A DNA stretch of 64,000 bases from Pseudaminobacter sp040045035 (GTDB lineage Bacteria; Pseudomonadota; Alphaproteobacteria; Rhizobiales; Rhizobiaceae): assembly GCF_040045035.1 (NCBI RefSeq), contig NZ_JBDZDS010000005.1, forward strand, positions 266,963-330,962. Reading direction: 5' to 3'. This document shows, piece by piece, positions 17,045 through 26,021 of the stretch. The stretch's first letter is position 1. Each line of letters opens with the position of its first letter. The notes below the pieces were generated by a model that worked only from the letters and a program-made list of their open reading frames with translations, searched no databases and was not told where the DNA came from. The translations under genes and the position numbers were made by a program.

Positions 17045-17417
17045 CCCAGGGGGGCAGCGGCGCGCTCCCCAGGCATCGTTGGGCTATTGTTTAGGTAATC
17101 ACCAATGATCCTCCCCGACAAGGCGCAGACCGCATTTGCGTTGTCCGCAAGAGGCGCGGCGGCGCAAGTTCCACGGGTTCCGCGGCGCGGACGCGACCGC
17201 AGACGGCCGCAGCTCAGATAATCATCGTCACGCCAGCAGAAGCCGGCGCCCGGCCATTGATTCCACTTGCTTTTTTGGAAGCATCTTGCTTCTAGTCGCC
17301 CTGGATCTACCCGTAATCGCTGCGGGGGGGGGAATTGTGGGGAAGATCAAGTTTGCCGTTGCTTAAAGACCGTCATGAACAGGCCGACGTGAACGTCTCG
17401 AAGCGGTCGGAGCGCTG
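17045..17417. other. Divergent intergenic region with a G9 tract
   Basis: 373 bases between the divergent kinase and GT87-like genes. I see no convincing gene. A run of nine G at 17324-17332 lies about 85 bases before the GT87-like start. Promoters for both genes must lie here, but no clear boxes stand out. Confidence 0.5.
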
Positions 17418-18581
17418 ATGCTGAGGATGAGGCAGTTGTTCGACCGTCTCGGCCTTGGTCTTTGGGGCTTGGGATTTCTGGGCGCTGCGATTCAGGCGGC
17501 AGTGACCGATGATCGCGCCGTGGTGCCGGTCTACCGACGTAGCGTGGAGCATTTCTCCGCCTACGAGCAGCTCTACAATGTCGAGCTGTCGATGGGGTTT
17601 CTTTATGCGCCGGCCTTTGCCGTGCTCTATACGCCCTTCCTCATGCTTGGACCGGTCCTTGGCGATTTGCTGTGGCGGCTTGTCGGCATCGCCGTGCTGA
17701 CCGCCGCCGCCGCCAAGCAGGCGCGTAAGCTTGGCGGCCCAGACAATGTCTGGCTTCTGTCCTACAGCCTGTTCCTGGCCCTGCCGATCTCGCTCGGCGC
17801 GATGCGCTCAGGCCAGGCTACCGTCCTTCTGGCCGGCGCTTGCTGGTTCCTGACCTTTTCTGTACTGGAAGGGCGGCGGGCCGAAACGTTCTTTTGGGCC
17901 TCGGTCGCGCTGATCGCCAAGCCGACGGCAATTGTCATTCTCCTGCTGTCTGGCGCATTGCGTCCCAGGCTGATCACGGTGCTGGTCCTGGCGCTGCTGT
18001 TCGTGTTTGCTATCCCCTATGCATTTGCGCCCTTCGGTTACGTCAACGCCCAGCATCACGATTTCATCCGTTTGCTGACGTCCATGGGCGTGCACAAGTC
18101 GGGGCCGTTCCTTGCGGCCGACTTTACGGCGCCATTCTTGGCGTTTGGCGCGCCTCTCGACGAATCCAGCGCCACTTTGGTGCGCATCGCCGCCGCTGCA
18201 CTGACGTTGGCGGCCGTGATATGGTTCGACCGCCGGACTGAGAAGGGCCTCGCCGCCCTGGCGATCTTCCTGGCCGCGGCCGTCTACATGACCGTGTTCA
18301 ACCCCCGCGTCGAATCCAACACCTACATCATGCTGGCGGTGCCAGCAGCCATTACCATTGCCTGGCTGTGGCGGCAGGAGCAGCGTGGGCTTCTGCGCGT
18401 TGTCCTGTCAGTTGCGATTGTCCTTTGCGGCGCCACCGGCATAGAGCGGCATCTCCATGATCTTCTGAATCTCTGGTTCAGGCCCATTGCCATGACCCTC
18501 ATCAGCCTGCCTCTGCTGTGGTGGTTGTGGGGCAGGGGCCGCGAGGGAACAACCGCCGTCGAATCCCGCGCCTACGGCTGA
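17418..18581 (+). CDS. GT87/DUF2029-like integral membrane glycosyltransferase
   Basis: A 387-residue polytopic protein with about ten helices. The first periplasmic loop holds YRRSVEHFSAYEQLYNVELSMGF and YAPAFAVLYTPFLMLG, followed by LPISLGAMRSGQATVLLAG, the pattern of DUF2029 polyprenol-phosphate-mannose-type glycosyltransferases (GT87) known from actinobacterial lipomannan synthesis. Acidic residues in the first loop would be catalytic. No other glycan genes adjoin it, so the acceptor is unknown. Confidence 0.75.
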   Translation: MLRMRQLFDRLGLGLWGLGFLGAAIQAAVTDDRAVVPVYRRSVEHFSAYEQLYNVELSMGFLYAPAFAVLYTPFLMLGPVLGDLLWRLVGIAVLTAAAAKQARKLGGPDNVWLLSYSLFLALPISLGAMRSGQATVLLAGACWFLTFSVLEGRRAETFFWASVALIAKPTAIVILLLSGALRPRLITVLVLALLFVFAIPYAFAPFGYVNAQHHDFIRLLTSMGVHKSGPFLAADFTAPFLAFGAPLDESSATLVRIAAAALTLAAVIWFDRRTEKGLAALAIFLAAAVYMTVFNPRVESNTYIMLAVPAAITIAWLWRQEQRGLLRVVLSVAIVLCGATGIERHLHDLLNLWFRPIAMTLISLPLLWWLWGRGREGTTAVESRAYG

Positions 18582-18650
18582 GCGAGAGCCGGGCACCGTT
18601 TGCCCGACAGTTCAATCCAGTGTTTTGCCGGCGTCAGCCTCAAATGGGGC

Positions 18651-19031
18651 TCACGGCCCCCGCATGAAGGCCTCTAGTTCATCGAGCGTGATCTTGCCGT
18701 CCTTGTCCGTGTCGATCGCATCGAAAATGCGTTTGTGGACCGCCGTCACCTCTTCGAAGGAGATCGACCCGTCTTCATCCGTGTCGATGATGGCGAACAA
18801 GATTTTCAGCATGGGCAGGCTTATCCCTGGCCGCCGACCCATCATGCCCGGGTGCCCGCCTTGCATCATCCTAGGCGGCGCGCCCTGATCTTCGTCCTCG
18901 GGCGGGTTTGCCTGCGCGACGGTCAGATTGGATTGTTGCGGAGCGGTTTGATGTGTCTGTGCCGCAGCACCGATCGTGCTGATTGCAACGGCTGCGACGA
19001 TGGTTGTGACGCGCGTGATCCCGGTAAACAT
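18651..19031 (-). CDS. Secreted EF-hand protein
   Basis: A 126-residue protein with a signal peptide (cleavage after IGAAAQ region), a low-complexity Met/Gly/Pro stretch (MMQGGHPGMMGRRPG), and two EF-hand loops, DTDEDGSISFEE at residues 83-94 and DTDKDGKITLDE at 107-118. All calcium-coordinating positions are present in both. It should be a periplasmic or extracellular calcium sensor or buffer. The start at 19031 (MFTGITRV) has AGAGAGG upstream. Confidence 0.87.
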   Translation of the reverse strand: MFTGITRVTTIVAAVAISTIGAAAQTHQTAPQQSNLTVAQANPPEDEDQGAPPRMMQGGHPGMMGRRPGISLPMLKILFAIIDTDEDGSISFEEVTAVHKRIFDAIDTDKDGKITLDELEAFMRGP

Positions 19032-19258
19032 CAAAGAATCCTCTCTTTGCTCGTTTATGCGGTGCACGTCCCCCAATTGCGTGTGTCGAAAGAGCTAGAG
19101 TGCTCGGCCCGGGAAATCCAGTCAGGTTATCCGCTATCCGGCGCATCGCGGGCAGAAGCGGCTTGCCGGCTTCGCCCATTTGTCGAAGCCGAGCTTCGGT
19201 GTCGGCATGCTTTGCGGCGCGCCCCGCCGCCTTGGTGCGGCGACGGGGCGATCGAGGA

Positions 19259-19555
19259 TCAGTATCCGTCGGTGCAGGGTGCGGTGTAGACGCCGTTGAC
19301 GCCCTGATAGCGGCAAGTCTGCCGCTGCGGCGCGCTCGCGGCACCGACAATGCCGCCCAGAGCCGCGCCGCTGGCGGCGCCGATGAGCGTGCTCTTCGTA
19401 TTCCTGCCGACGGCCTGACCAACCAGAGCGCCGCCGATCGCGCCTACCGCTGCGCCGGTGCCTGCGCGGTTGATCTGCTGGTCGGTTGCCGAGCACCCCG
19501 CCACAGCGATCGTGGCGACGGCAGCCAGCGCCGACACGGTGATGCGAAATTTCAT
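19259..19555 (-). CDS. Glycine-zipper lipoprotein
   Basis: A 98-residue protein with signal peptide and lipobox Cys at residue 21 (AVAGCSAT), then a glycine-zipper segment (GTGAAVGAIGGALVGQAVG ... LIGAASGAALGGIVGAAS) and a short C-terminal segment CRYQGVNGVYTAPCTDGY with two Cys. Family members (17-kDa antigen, YmgG and OsmB-like) sit in the outer membrane; function is poorly known. A stress or envelope role is the usual inference. Single gene. Confidence 0.83.
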   Translation of the reverse strand: MKFRITVSALAAVATIAVAGCSATDQQINRAGTGAAVGAIGGALVGQAVGRNTKSTLIGAASGAALGGIVGAASAPQRQTCRYQGVNGVYTAPCTDGY

Positions 19556-19636
19556 GTGACCTCTCCGTAAAATAACTTCGGACAGGTCTAGAGGGCATGA
19601 GATTGACGAACCGTGAATGGTTCGTTCAGGTTGCGT

Positions 19637-20038
19637 TCAAAATCCGTGCGGGATGATCCAATTTTCGAAAAATGGTGAGTGCCACGTTGTCAGGACCGTA
19701 ACTGGCGGGGCGAGCGCGACGGCGCTTAGCGCGGCGCAGAGATTGAATTCCCACGGGTTCTCAGGCGTTCTACAGTCTGCCCGGATGCGGCGGTGCAGGT
19801 CGTCCGGAGTGTTTTGCCACTGCGCTGCAACGGCGTAGGACGGGGCGAGGTAGAACATGTGCCTGTCGGCGAAGTATCTTCCGACGATTTCTGGGTCGGA
19901 GATCACCCGCTGCGGGACCGGATCGGCCTGAACATGAACATGAACATGCTTGCGATGCACCTTGGTTGTTTTGGCGACTGCAGCCCCTGAGGCCAGCGCC
20001 GTCGCGACCGCGACTACCGATAGCGTTCTGAGCATCAT
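19637..20038 (-). CDS. Secreted protein of unknown function
   Basis: A 133-residue protein with a signal peptide ending near ASGAAVAK, a basic His-rich stretch (KVHRKHVHVHVQ) that could bind metal, and a C-terminal part with two Cys (RADCRTPENPWEFNLCAAL). I do not recognise the family. Tandem ATGs begin the gene. It stands alone between the lipoprotein gene and the divergent ABC exporter. Confidence 0.6.
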   Translation of the reverse strand: MMLRTLSVVAVATALASGAAVAKTTKVHRKHVHVHVQADPVPQRVISDPEIVGRYFADRHMFYLAPSYAVAAQWQNTPDDLHRRIRADCRTPENPWEFNLCAALSAVALAPPVTVLTTWHSPFFENWIIPHGF

Positions 20039-20286
20039 GATATGCGTCCTCCTCCAGCGGCCAACCGAGTAGGATGGCTTCGGTCCAGATAACCGGCCGC
20101 GGGCTCAGCGGTTCCCAGGCACCTCAACGCGGCGCAATCGTTTCGGAACCTGCAGCAAGGTCAGGGGCAAAGATCGTTGGCCCCCTCCTTTGGCAAGGAT
20201 CGCGCGTGAGCAGCGGCGTCCAAGGCACCCTATATTCCACTTGGTACCCAGCGTACTTGAAGGGGCCGAGGAAAGGACCTGCGCCC

Positions 20287-22098
20287 ATGGCGGATCAGGC
20301 AGAAGAAAAGACCATCAATACACAGCCGGGCGAAGTGCGCCTGCGCGACCAGACCATCATGATGCTGCGGGCCTTCATAGCCTCGCCATTACGCTACCTG
20401 TTGCTTGGCCTGGGGGCAGGGATGTTGGTGACTGTCCTGGGGACGGCATACGGGCAGGTGCTGCTCAACCGCTGGAACCGTCCATTCTACGACGCGCTGG
20501 AGCGGCGTGACCTTCACGAGTTCTTCCATCAGCTTACGGTATTTGCCGCCATCGCCATCTTCCTGTTGCTGCTCAATGTGGTGCAGACCTGGCTCAACCA
20601 GAGCATCCGCGTGAGGCTGCGCGAAGGGTTGACCCTCGACCTGATAACGGAATGGTTGCGGCCGCGGCGTGCCTTCCGGCTGGCCAATGCCGGCGCCATC
20701 GGCGTCAATCCGGACCAGCGACTGCATGAGGATGCGCGCCATCTCAGCGATCTTTCCACGGATCTCGGTGTCGGCCTTCTCCAGGCGACGATTCTCCTGG
20801 TCACTTTCGTAGGCGTGCTGTGGACGATCTCGTCGGGGTTCGTCTTCCATGTCGCGGGCAAGAGCTTCGCCGTTCCCGGCTACATGGTCTGGGCCGCGGT
20901 GATCTATGCCGGAACGGCGTCGTGGCTGAGTTGGCTGTTCGGTCGCCCGCTGATCAGGCTCAACGTCGATCGATACGCGCGAGAGGCCGAGCTGCGCTTC
21001 TCGCTGATGCGCGTCAACGAGCACATCGACGCCATTTCGCTGACGGCTGGCGAGGCCGACGAGAAGCGGCGGCTAGAACTCGACCTTAGCGCCGTGCTGG
21101 AGGCCATGTGGCGCATCGCGGTGGCGCTGACCCGGCTGACCTGGGTGACCGCCAGCTATGGCTGGATCACCACGGTGGCCCCGATCGTGATCGCGGCTCC
21201 TATTTATTTCTCCGGCGACATCAGCTTCGGGGGACTGATGATGGCGGTAGGAGCTTTCAACCAGGTGAATGCCGCGTTGCGCTGGTTCGTCGACAATATC
21301 GGCAGCATTGCTGACTGGCGGGCCACTTTGCAGCGCGTGGCGACCTTCCGCACGGCCGTGCTCCAGACGGACGAACTCCACGAGGTGGAAAAGCGCATCA
21401 CGCTCGATGAGGTCGATGGCGAGCGCATGACCTTCGACGACGTGGAGGTTGTTTCTCCCATCGGCTGCACCAAGCTTGTCGAGAAGCACGTCGAGATCGT
21501 CCCGGGCGATCACGTCCTGCTCACCGGCGATCCCGGCGCGGGAAAGACCCTGTTCTTCCGGGCGCTTGCGGGCCTTTGGCCGTGGGGTAGCGGGCGCATC
21601 GGCCTGCCGGCGGGGGAAGTGCCGGTCTTCGTGCCGCGTCAACCCTATATCCCGCCTGGCTCCTTGCGCGAGGCACTGTGTTATCCTCGCGGCCGCGATG
21701 CGTTCCCGCAGGCGGACCTTTCTGCTGTGCTGGGTGACGTCGGCCTTGGACGATTGAACGATTCCCTCGACCGCGACGCTCGCTGGGAGCGCGAGCTGGG
21801 CGAGGATGAGCTGCGCCTGCTGGCCTTTGCCCGCCTGGGGCTGCACAAGCCACGCTGGGTCGTGATCGACGCCGCGCTGGACACGATGCCGGGCGATACG
21901 CGACGTCGGATCCTGACCATCCTGGAACGCGATCTGGCCGATTCCGCCATTATCAATGTCGGCACCGCCGGGCAGAACGGTCATTTCTTCACGCGGGTCC
22001 TGCATCTGGCCAAGGATCCGGAGGGCCAGGCGCTCCGGCCGATGCGCGTGGGGAGCCGCGCGCCGTCGGACATGGCCGCGGCAAGCCCCAGCGTCTGA
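20287..22098 (+). CDS. ABC transporter, fused permease/ATPase of the SbmA/BacA-ABCD type, with degenerate ATPase motifs
   Basis: A 603-residue half transporter: N-terminal cytosolic helix, six-helix SbmA/BacA-like membrane domain (LLNRWNRPFYDALERRDLHEF) and an ABC domain. Walker A is intact (GDPGAGKT, residues 414-421). The segment after Walker B reads VVIDAALDTM, with Ala where the catalytic Glu should follow the Asp (about residue 529). The signature is LGEDEL and the H-loop reads NVGTAG with no His. The ATG at 20287 has a GAGGAAAGGA site; 71 further upstream codons lack coding features. Relatives import peptides or export long-chain acyl groups. Confidence 0.85.
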   Translation: MADQAEEKTINTQPGEVRLRDQTIMMLRAFIASPLRYLLLGLGAGMLVTVLGTAYGQVLLNRWNRPFYDALERRDLHEFFHQLTVFAAIAIFLLLLNVVQTWLNQSIRVRLREGLTLDLITEWLRPRRAFRLANAGAIGVNPDQRLHEDARHLSDLSTDLGVGLLQATILLVTFVGVLWTISSGFVFHVAGKSFAVPGYMVWAAVIYAGTASWLSWLFGRPLIRLNVDRYAREAELRFSLMRVNEHIDAISLTAGEADEKRRLELDLSAVLEAMWRIAVALTRLTWVTASYGWITTVAPIVIAAPIYFSGDISFGGLMMAVGAFNQVNAALRWFVDNIGSIADWRATLQRVATFRTAVLQTDELHEVEKRITLDEVDGERMTFDDVEVVSPIGCTKLVEKHVEIVPGDHVLLTGDPGAGKTLFFRALAGLWPWGSGRIGLPAGEVPVFVPRQPYIPPGSLREALCYPRGRDAFPQADLSAVLGDVGLGRLNDSLDRDARWERELGEDELRLLAFARLGLHKPRWVVIDAALDTMPGDTRRRILTILERDLADSAIINVGTAGQNGHFFTRVLHLAKDPEGQALRPMRVGSRAPSDMAAASPSV

Positions 22099-22236
22099 CG
22101 CCGGCTGCCTGAATATTTTGCTGGCCGCATCTTGCGAAGCTTCGAGCACCGGTTGAAGCTGACGCAAGGAGAGCCGGGACGCTATTGCCAGCGGGCAGGC
22201 GATGCATGACCGGCGCGGAGGAGTTGGGGGAACGGC

Positions 22237-22950
22237 ATGCGCATTCTCATATTCCAGCATCTTGCGGTGGAGCACGCCGGCATTTTCGGTGAGTTCTGGC
22301 GAGAGGCGGGGCATGACCAGCGCGTCGTAGAGCTCGATGCGGGCGAGCCCATCCCCGACCTCCAGGATTTCGATCTTCTTGCCGTCATGGGCGGGCCGAT
22401 GGATGTCTGGCAGGAGGACGTTCATCCCTGGCTGGTGACCGAGAAGGCGGCGATCCGACGCTGGGTGGCTGAACTGGGGCGGCCCTATCTCGGCATCTGC
22501 CTCGGCCATCAGCTGCTTGCCGATGCGCTCGGCGGTACCGTCTCGTTGATGCGCCAGCCGGAGGTCGGCCTTGCCAGTGTTGAGCTGTCGGCGGTCGGCA
22601 GGGAGGATCCCCTGTTCGGCGGCGTGGATCCAGCGCTCGACACGTTGCAGTGGCATGGCGCGGAAGTATCGGTCCTGCCGCAAGGCAGCGTGTCGCTGGC
22701 GGCCAACGCCGCCTGCCCGGTGCAGGCGATGCGCTGGGGCCGTTTTGCCTATGGTTTCCAGTATCACATGGAAATCACCGAGCGAACCGTGGCGGACTGG
22801 GAACGCATCCCCGAATACAGGGCGAGCCTCAACCAGGCTCTGGGTCCCGTCCAGGCGTCGCGGCTTGCCGAAACGGTGGCACTGCATCTGCCGCGCTTCC
22901 GGCAGACCGCGCGACGACTGAACGACAATCTCATGGCACTGGCCCGTTGA
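22237..22950 (+). CDS. Class I glutamine amidotransferase-like protein
   Basis: A 237-residue stand-alone GATase domain with the nucleophile Cys in LGICLGHQLLADALGG (residue 88) and the His-x-Glu pair in YGFQYHMEITE. GATase proteins of this group hydrolyse glutamine or gamma-glutamyl compounds, for example gamma-glutamyl-polyamine degradation or GMP-synthase-like reactions. No synthase partner adjoins, so the substrate is open. Confidence 0.85.
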   Translation: MRILIFQHLAVEHAGIFGEFWREAGHDQRVVELDAGEPIPDLQDFDLLAVMGGPMDVWQEDVHPWLVTEKAAIRRWVAELGRPYLGICLGHQLLADALGGTVSLMRQPEVGLASVELSAVGREDPLFGGVDPALDTLQWHGAEVSVLPQGSVSLAANAACPVQAMRWGRFAYGFQYHMEITERTVADWERIPEYRASLNQALGPVQASRLAETVALHLPRFRQTARRLNDNLMALAR

Positions 22951-23155
22951 ATCTCGGTCCCTTTGCCGGCCTCGTGCCCTATGCGCGGACTAAGCTTGGC
23001 GGTCGCGTACCTCCCCTCGGCTGCATTTGATTTCGGTCTTCTGCGTCGCGGTTCAGGTCGTCAGCTGGAACAATCGGCACTGGTTCACGTTTCTCCAGGC
23101 GCCGGTTGCCGACATGGTTGGCCGACGAGTGCATTTGCCGCCTTCGAGAAAACGA

Positions 23156-23539
23156 ATGACCTCGTCCAAAATATTCAGCCGCATCGCCAATCAGGTGGCG
23201 CATGCCGCGGGCACGCCCGTGACCTTCATTGTCTGTTGCCTGATCATCTTGGTGTGGGCGGTGACAGGACCATTTCTCGGCTTTTCCGACACGTGGCAAC
23301 TCATCATCAATACGGGAACCACCATCGTCACCTTCCTGATGGTGTTTCTGATTCAGAACACCCAGAATCGCGACGGTGCTGCGATCCAGGCCAAGCTCGA
23401 CGAGCTCATCCGTGTCAGCGAAGGGCGCAACCGCTTCATCGGCATAGAACACTTGACCGAGGAAGAGGTGGAAGAGTTCAGGCTGCTATGTGAAAAGGCG
23501 GCCGGGAGGCGAGACGCGCGGCGAAATGATGCTGCCTGA
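23156..23539 (+). CDS. Low-affinity iron permease-family small membrane protein
   Basis: A 127-residue protein with two helices (VTFIVCCLIILVWAVTGPFL and WQLIINTGTTIVTFLMVFLI) followed by QNTQNRDGAAIQAKLDELI, the hallmark of the Fe_perm family. The family name comes from yeast Fet4; bacterial members are short and transport has not been shown. The C-terminal half is an acidic then basic helix. Start at 23156 (MTSSKIFSR) gives the family length. Confidence 0.83.
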   Translation: MTSSKIFSRIANQVAHAAGTPVTFIVCCLIILVWAVTGPFLGFSDTWQLIINTGTTIVTFLMVFLIQNTQNRDGAAIQAKLDELIRVSEGRNRFIGIEHLTEEEVEEFRLLCEKAAGRRDARRNDAA

Positions 23540-23575
23540 GTGAAGCAGTCTGAAAGGCCTTTCGCTGGCTGTCTG

Positions 23576-24223
23576 CTACTCGACCATCCACCCTTCGAGA
23601 GTGGCATAGCGCACCAGCGCGGCCCGCGTGCGCAGGCCGAGCTTTTCGGCGGCCCTGGCGCGGTAGGTCTCGATCGTCTTGACGCTCAGCGAGAGCTGCG
23701 CGGAAACTTCCTTGTTGCTGTAGCCCTTCGCCACCAGCTTGACCACTGCGATCTCGCGTTCGCTCAGCGCTTCGGCGCTGGTGGCCTGAGGCTTGGGTAC
23801 GCTCAAAACCTTCGCCGCCATGACCGGGTCGATATACATGCCGCCGGCCAGGACCGAGCGGATTGCATGGATGAGTTCCTCCGCCGCGGAGCGCTTGAGG
23901 ATGAAGCCGCGAGCGCCCGCTTCCAGCAGCTGATGGACATAGGCCGAATCCTCGTGGACCGTAAGCGCCAGGGCGGCCAGTTGCGGAAAGTCCTTCCGAA
24001 GGCGGTCGATCAGCGCCACGCCGTTGGTCCCCGGCAGGGAGACGTCGACGACGGCGATATGAGGGTCGGTTTCGCTGATGCCTTGCAGCGCGCTTTCGGC
24101 GTCTCCTGCCACGCCGACCACCTTGAGGTCGCGTTGCGCTTCCACCATGGTCTTGACCCCGGCCAGAACCACGGGGTGGTCGTCAACCAGGAAGACACGT
24201 CGGGGCGAGGGAGCCTTGGTCAT
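23576..24223 (-). CDS. NarL/FixJ-family response regulator
   Basis: A 215-residue regulator. The receiver domain has the acidic pair D14-D15, phospho-acceptor D60 (VVDVSLPG), T88 and K110. The C-terminal LuxR-type helix-turn-helix (LSEREIAVVKLVAKGYSNKEVSAQLSLSVKTIETYRARAAEKLGL) binds DNA. It starts 9 bases after the end of the sensor kinase gene, so the two form an operon and very likely a cognate pair. The set of targets is unknown; the divergent Asn/Gly-repeat genes are the obvious candidates by position. Confidence 0.93.
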   Translation of the reverse strand: MTKAPSPRRVFLVDDHPVVLAGVKTMVEAQRDLKVVGVAGDAESALQGISETDPHIAVVDVSLPGTNGVALIDRLRKDFPQLAALALTVHEDSAYVHQLLEAGARGFILKRSAAEELIHAIRSVLAGGMYIDPVMAAKVLSVPKPQATSAEALSEREIAVVKLVAKGYSNKEVSAQLSLSVKTIETYRARAAEKLGLRTRAALVRYATLEGWMVE

Positions 24224-24232
24224 GACACAAGC

Positions 24233-25678
24233 TCAAAGTTGACACGCGTTTGACAGGGGCAAAGCAGCGTAGACAGTCGTGCCTTGTCCGGGCGCGGTCT
24301 CGACAGTGAGATCGCCACCCACCAGGGCAAGCCGCTCGCGCATTCCCGACAGGCCGAGGGAGTTGGCTCGCCTGAGCTCGTCGGGGTTGGGATCGAAGCC
24401 GCGGCCGTTGTCCTCGATGGCCACCCTGACGGCGCCGCCCACCCATTGCACAGTGACGCTGACGGCATTGGCACCGGAGTGCTTAGCAACATTGGTAAGC
24501 GCTTCCTGCACGACGCGGTAGATCACCACTTGGTCTTCCTCGCTCAACTGTTCGTCGAGTACCTCAAGGTGGGCATCCGCCGATATGCCGAGACGGCTGG
24601 CCCATGATGCCACCAGGCAATTCAGCGCCTCGCGCAGGCCAAGATCGGTCAGCGAGGTCGGCCGCAGCGAGGAAGCGGTGCTGTGAACCTCGAGGCTCAT
24701 ATGATCGACGATCGCCCGCAACTCGACGAGTTCGGCTTCCTTCCCTCGGGATTCCAGCGCCGGTTCAAGATTTTTCAGGCCGAGCGAAAGGGCGGTGAGA
24801 TCCTGGCCAAGCTGGTCATGCAGTTCGCGAGCGATGCGCAGGCGCTCTTCCTCCTGCGCCTTGAGCAGCCTGCGGGTCAGCCGGTCGCGCTCGGCGTCGG
24901 ACTCCTTGCGGTCGGTGATGTCGGTGAACGTCACCACGGCGGCGGTGATATTGTTTGCCTCGGTTCGGATCGGGGCGGCATTTGCCGACAGGCAGCCGCG
25001 CGTGCCGTCGCCGCGTTTGATCCAGATTTCCTCGTTGTGAGTGACCTCGCCGGTCTCGATCGCACGCGTCAGCGGCCACTCTCGTTGGTCATAACGGCTG
25101 CCGTCGGGGCGGTAGCCGATATAGGGCGCGATGTCGGCTACGTTCTGGCAGTCGGCGGCGGCAAACCGCCACAGATGCCGGAACTGGTCGTTGCTGAGCA
25201 CGATCCGCCGGCTCGACGCTTCGGCAACAGCCACGCCGACGGGCAGGTTCTTGACCACCGCATGCAGCTGCGCCCTGCTTTCCTGCAGGGCTTGCTGGAC
25301 CTCCTGCCACTCCGCCTCGGCTGCCGCCACGCGGCCCGCCGAGCGCACCAGCGCGAAAACCAGCATCGTGATCAGCGTAAGCGAGAAGATGAGCAGCCAG
25401 TCTTCCTCGCCATAAGGACGGTAGGTGGGAGTGAGAAAGGCTACCCAGAAGATCTTGGTGAGCAGGACAGTGAAGCCGATTGTGAGGGTCAGGCTTGCGA
25501 TAAGCTTTTGGCGATTTCCCAAGTTTCTGACTACGGTTGCTCCGGCAAAATCGGGGAAATGGAAAGATTCCGGCACTGAGATACCCCCATTCCTGAGCGC
25601 TGAGTTGCGCGGCAATTGCTGAATGCTGAAGTCGATCGTGGAAAATTGGGCGATCCCCGACGACCGCTTGAACTGCAT
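24233..25678 (-). CDS. PAS-containing NarX-type sensor histidine kinase
   Basis: A 481-residue sensor: polar N-terminus, two membrane helices (about residues 50-75 and 85-105) with a short periplasmic loop (PTYRPYGEEDW), a PAS/PAC domain (about 130-260), a HisKA_3 domain with ARELHDQLGQDLTALS (phospho-His near residue 286) and an ATPase domain ending GLSGMRERLALVGG. The ATG at 25678 has a GAGGGTGC site; a further upstream ATG is less likely. The small periplasmic loop suggests sensing in the membrane or through PAS (redox, ligand). Confidence 0.92.
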   Translation of the reverse strand: MQFKRSSGIAQFSTIDFSIQQLPRNSALRNGGISVPESFHFPDFAGATVVRNLGNRQKLIASLTLTIGFTVLLTKIFWVAFLTPTYRPYGEEDWLLIFSLTLITMLVFALVRSAGRVAAAEAEWQEVQQALQESRAQLHAVVKNLPVGVAVAEASSRRIVLSNDQFRHLWRFAAADCQNVADIAPYIGYRPDGSRYDQREWPLTRAIETGEVTHNEEIWIKRGDGTRGCLSANAAPIRTEANNITAAVVTFTDITDRKESDAERDRLTRRLLKAQEEERLRIARELHDQLGQDLTALSLGLKNLEPALESRGKEAELVELRAIVDHMSLEVHSTASSLRPTSLTDLGLREALNCLVASWASRLGISADAHLEVLDEQLSEEDQVVIYRVVQEALTNVAKHSGANAVSVTVQWVGGAVRVAIEDNGRGFDPNPDELRRANSLGLSGMRERLALVGGDLTVETAPGQGTTVYAALPLSNACQL

Positions 25679-25741
25679 GCACCCTCTACCCTCAGTCAGG
25701 ATACTGCCGAAACACGGCAATTTCAGGGTAGATCCTATCAT

Positions 25742-26021
25742 CGCCTCCGAAATGCCGGATGTGAAAGCAGACTAAACTATAATGACCTAATTCATTTGTG
25801 GGAAATGTACCCGTCAGGTTTTTCCCTGACACGCATTCGTAAAATTACGAAGGCTTTTTCTGCATCTCCCTACAAATAAAGGTATTTATCCCGAGTTGTT
25901 ATTAAGCTCATCAAAAGCAACGATGAGCAAGTTGCAAGAGAAGCTTCTTTTGTGAGGTTTCTAAGAGCAATTTATCTTTTGAAAAACATCCAAATTATCT
26001 TAGCAACGAAGGGAACGTGAC
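25742..26021 (+). promoter_or_regulatory. AT-rich divergent control region with several inverted repeats
   Basis: About 280 bases, clearly AT-richer than the rest of the window, between the sensor kinase and the first repeat gene. It holds TATAAT at 25778-25783 without a clear -35 box; a hairpin GTCAGG/CCTGAC (25813-25830); a 7-2-7 inverted repeat TTCGTAA-AA-TTACGAA (25836-25851); GCTCATC/GATGAGC with a 9-base loop (25906-25928); and the palindrome AGAAGCTTCT (25939-25948). The 7-2-7 geometry equals that bound by NarL-type dimers, making it a candidate operator. Confidence 0.5.

Noticed and set aside
17136..17366. Possible small gene between the HWE kinase and GT87-like genes
   Set aside because: Composition is not protein-like, it spans the G9 tract and no ribosome site precedes it.
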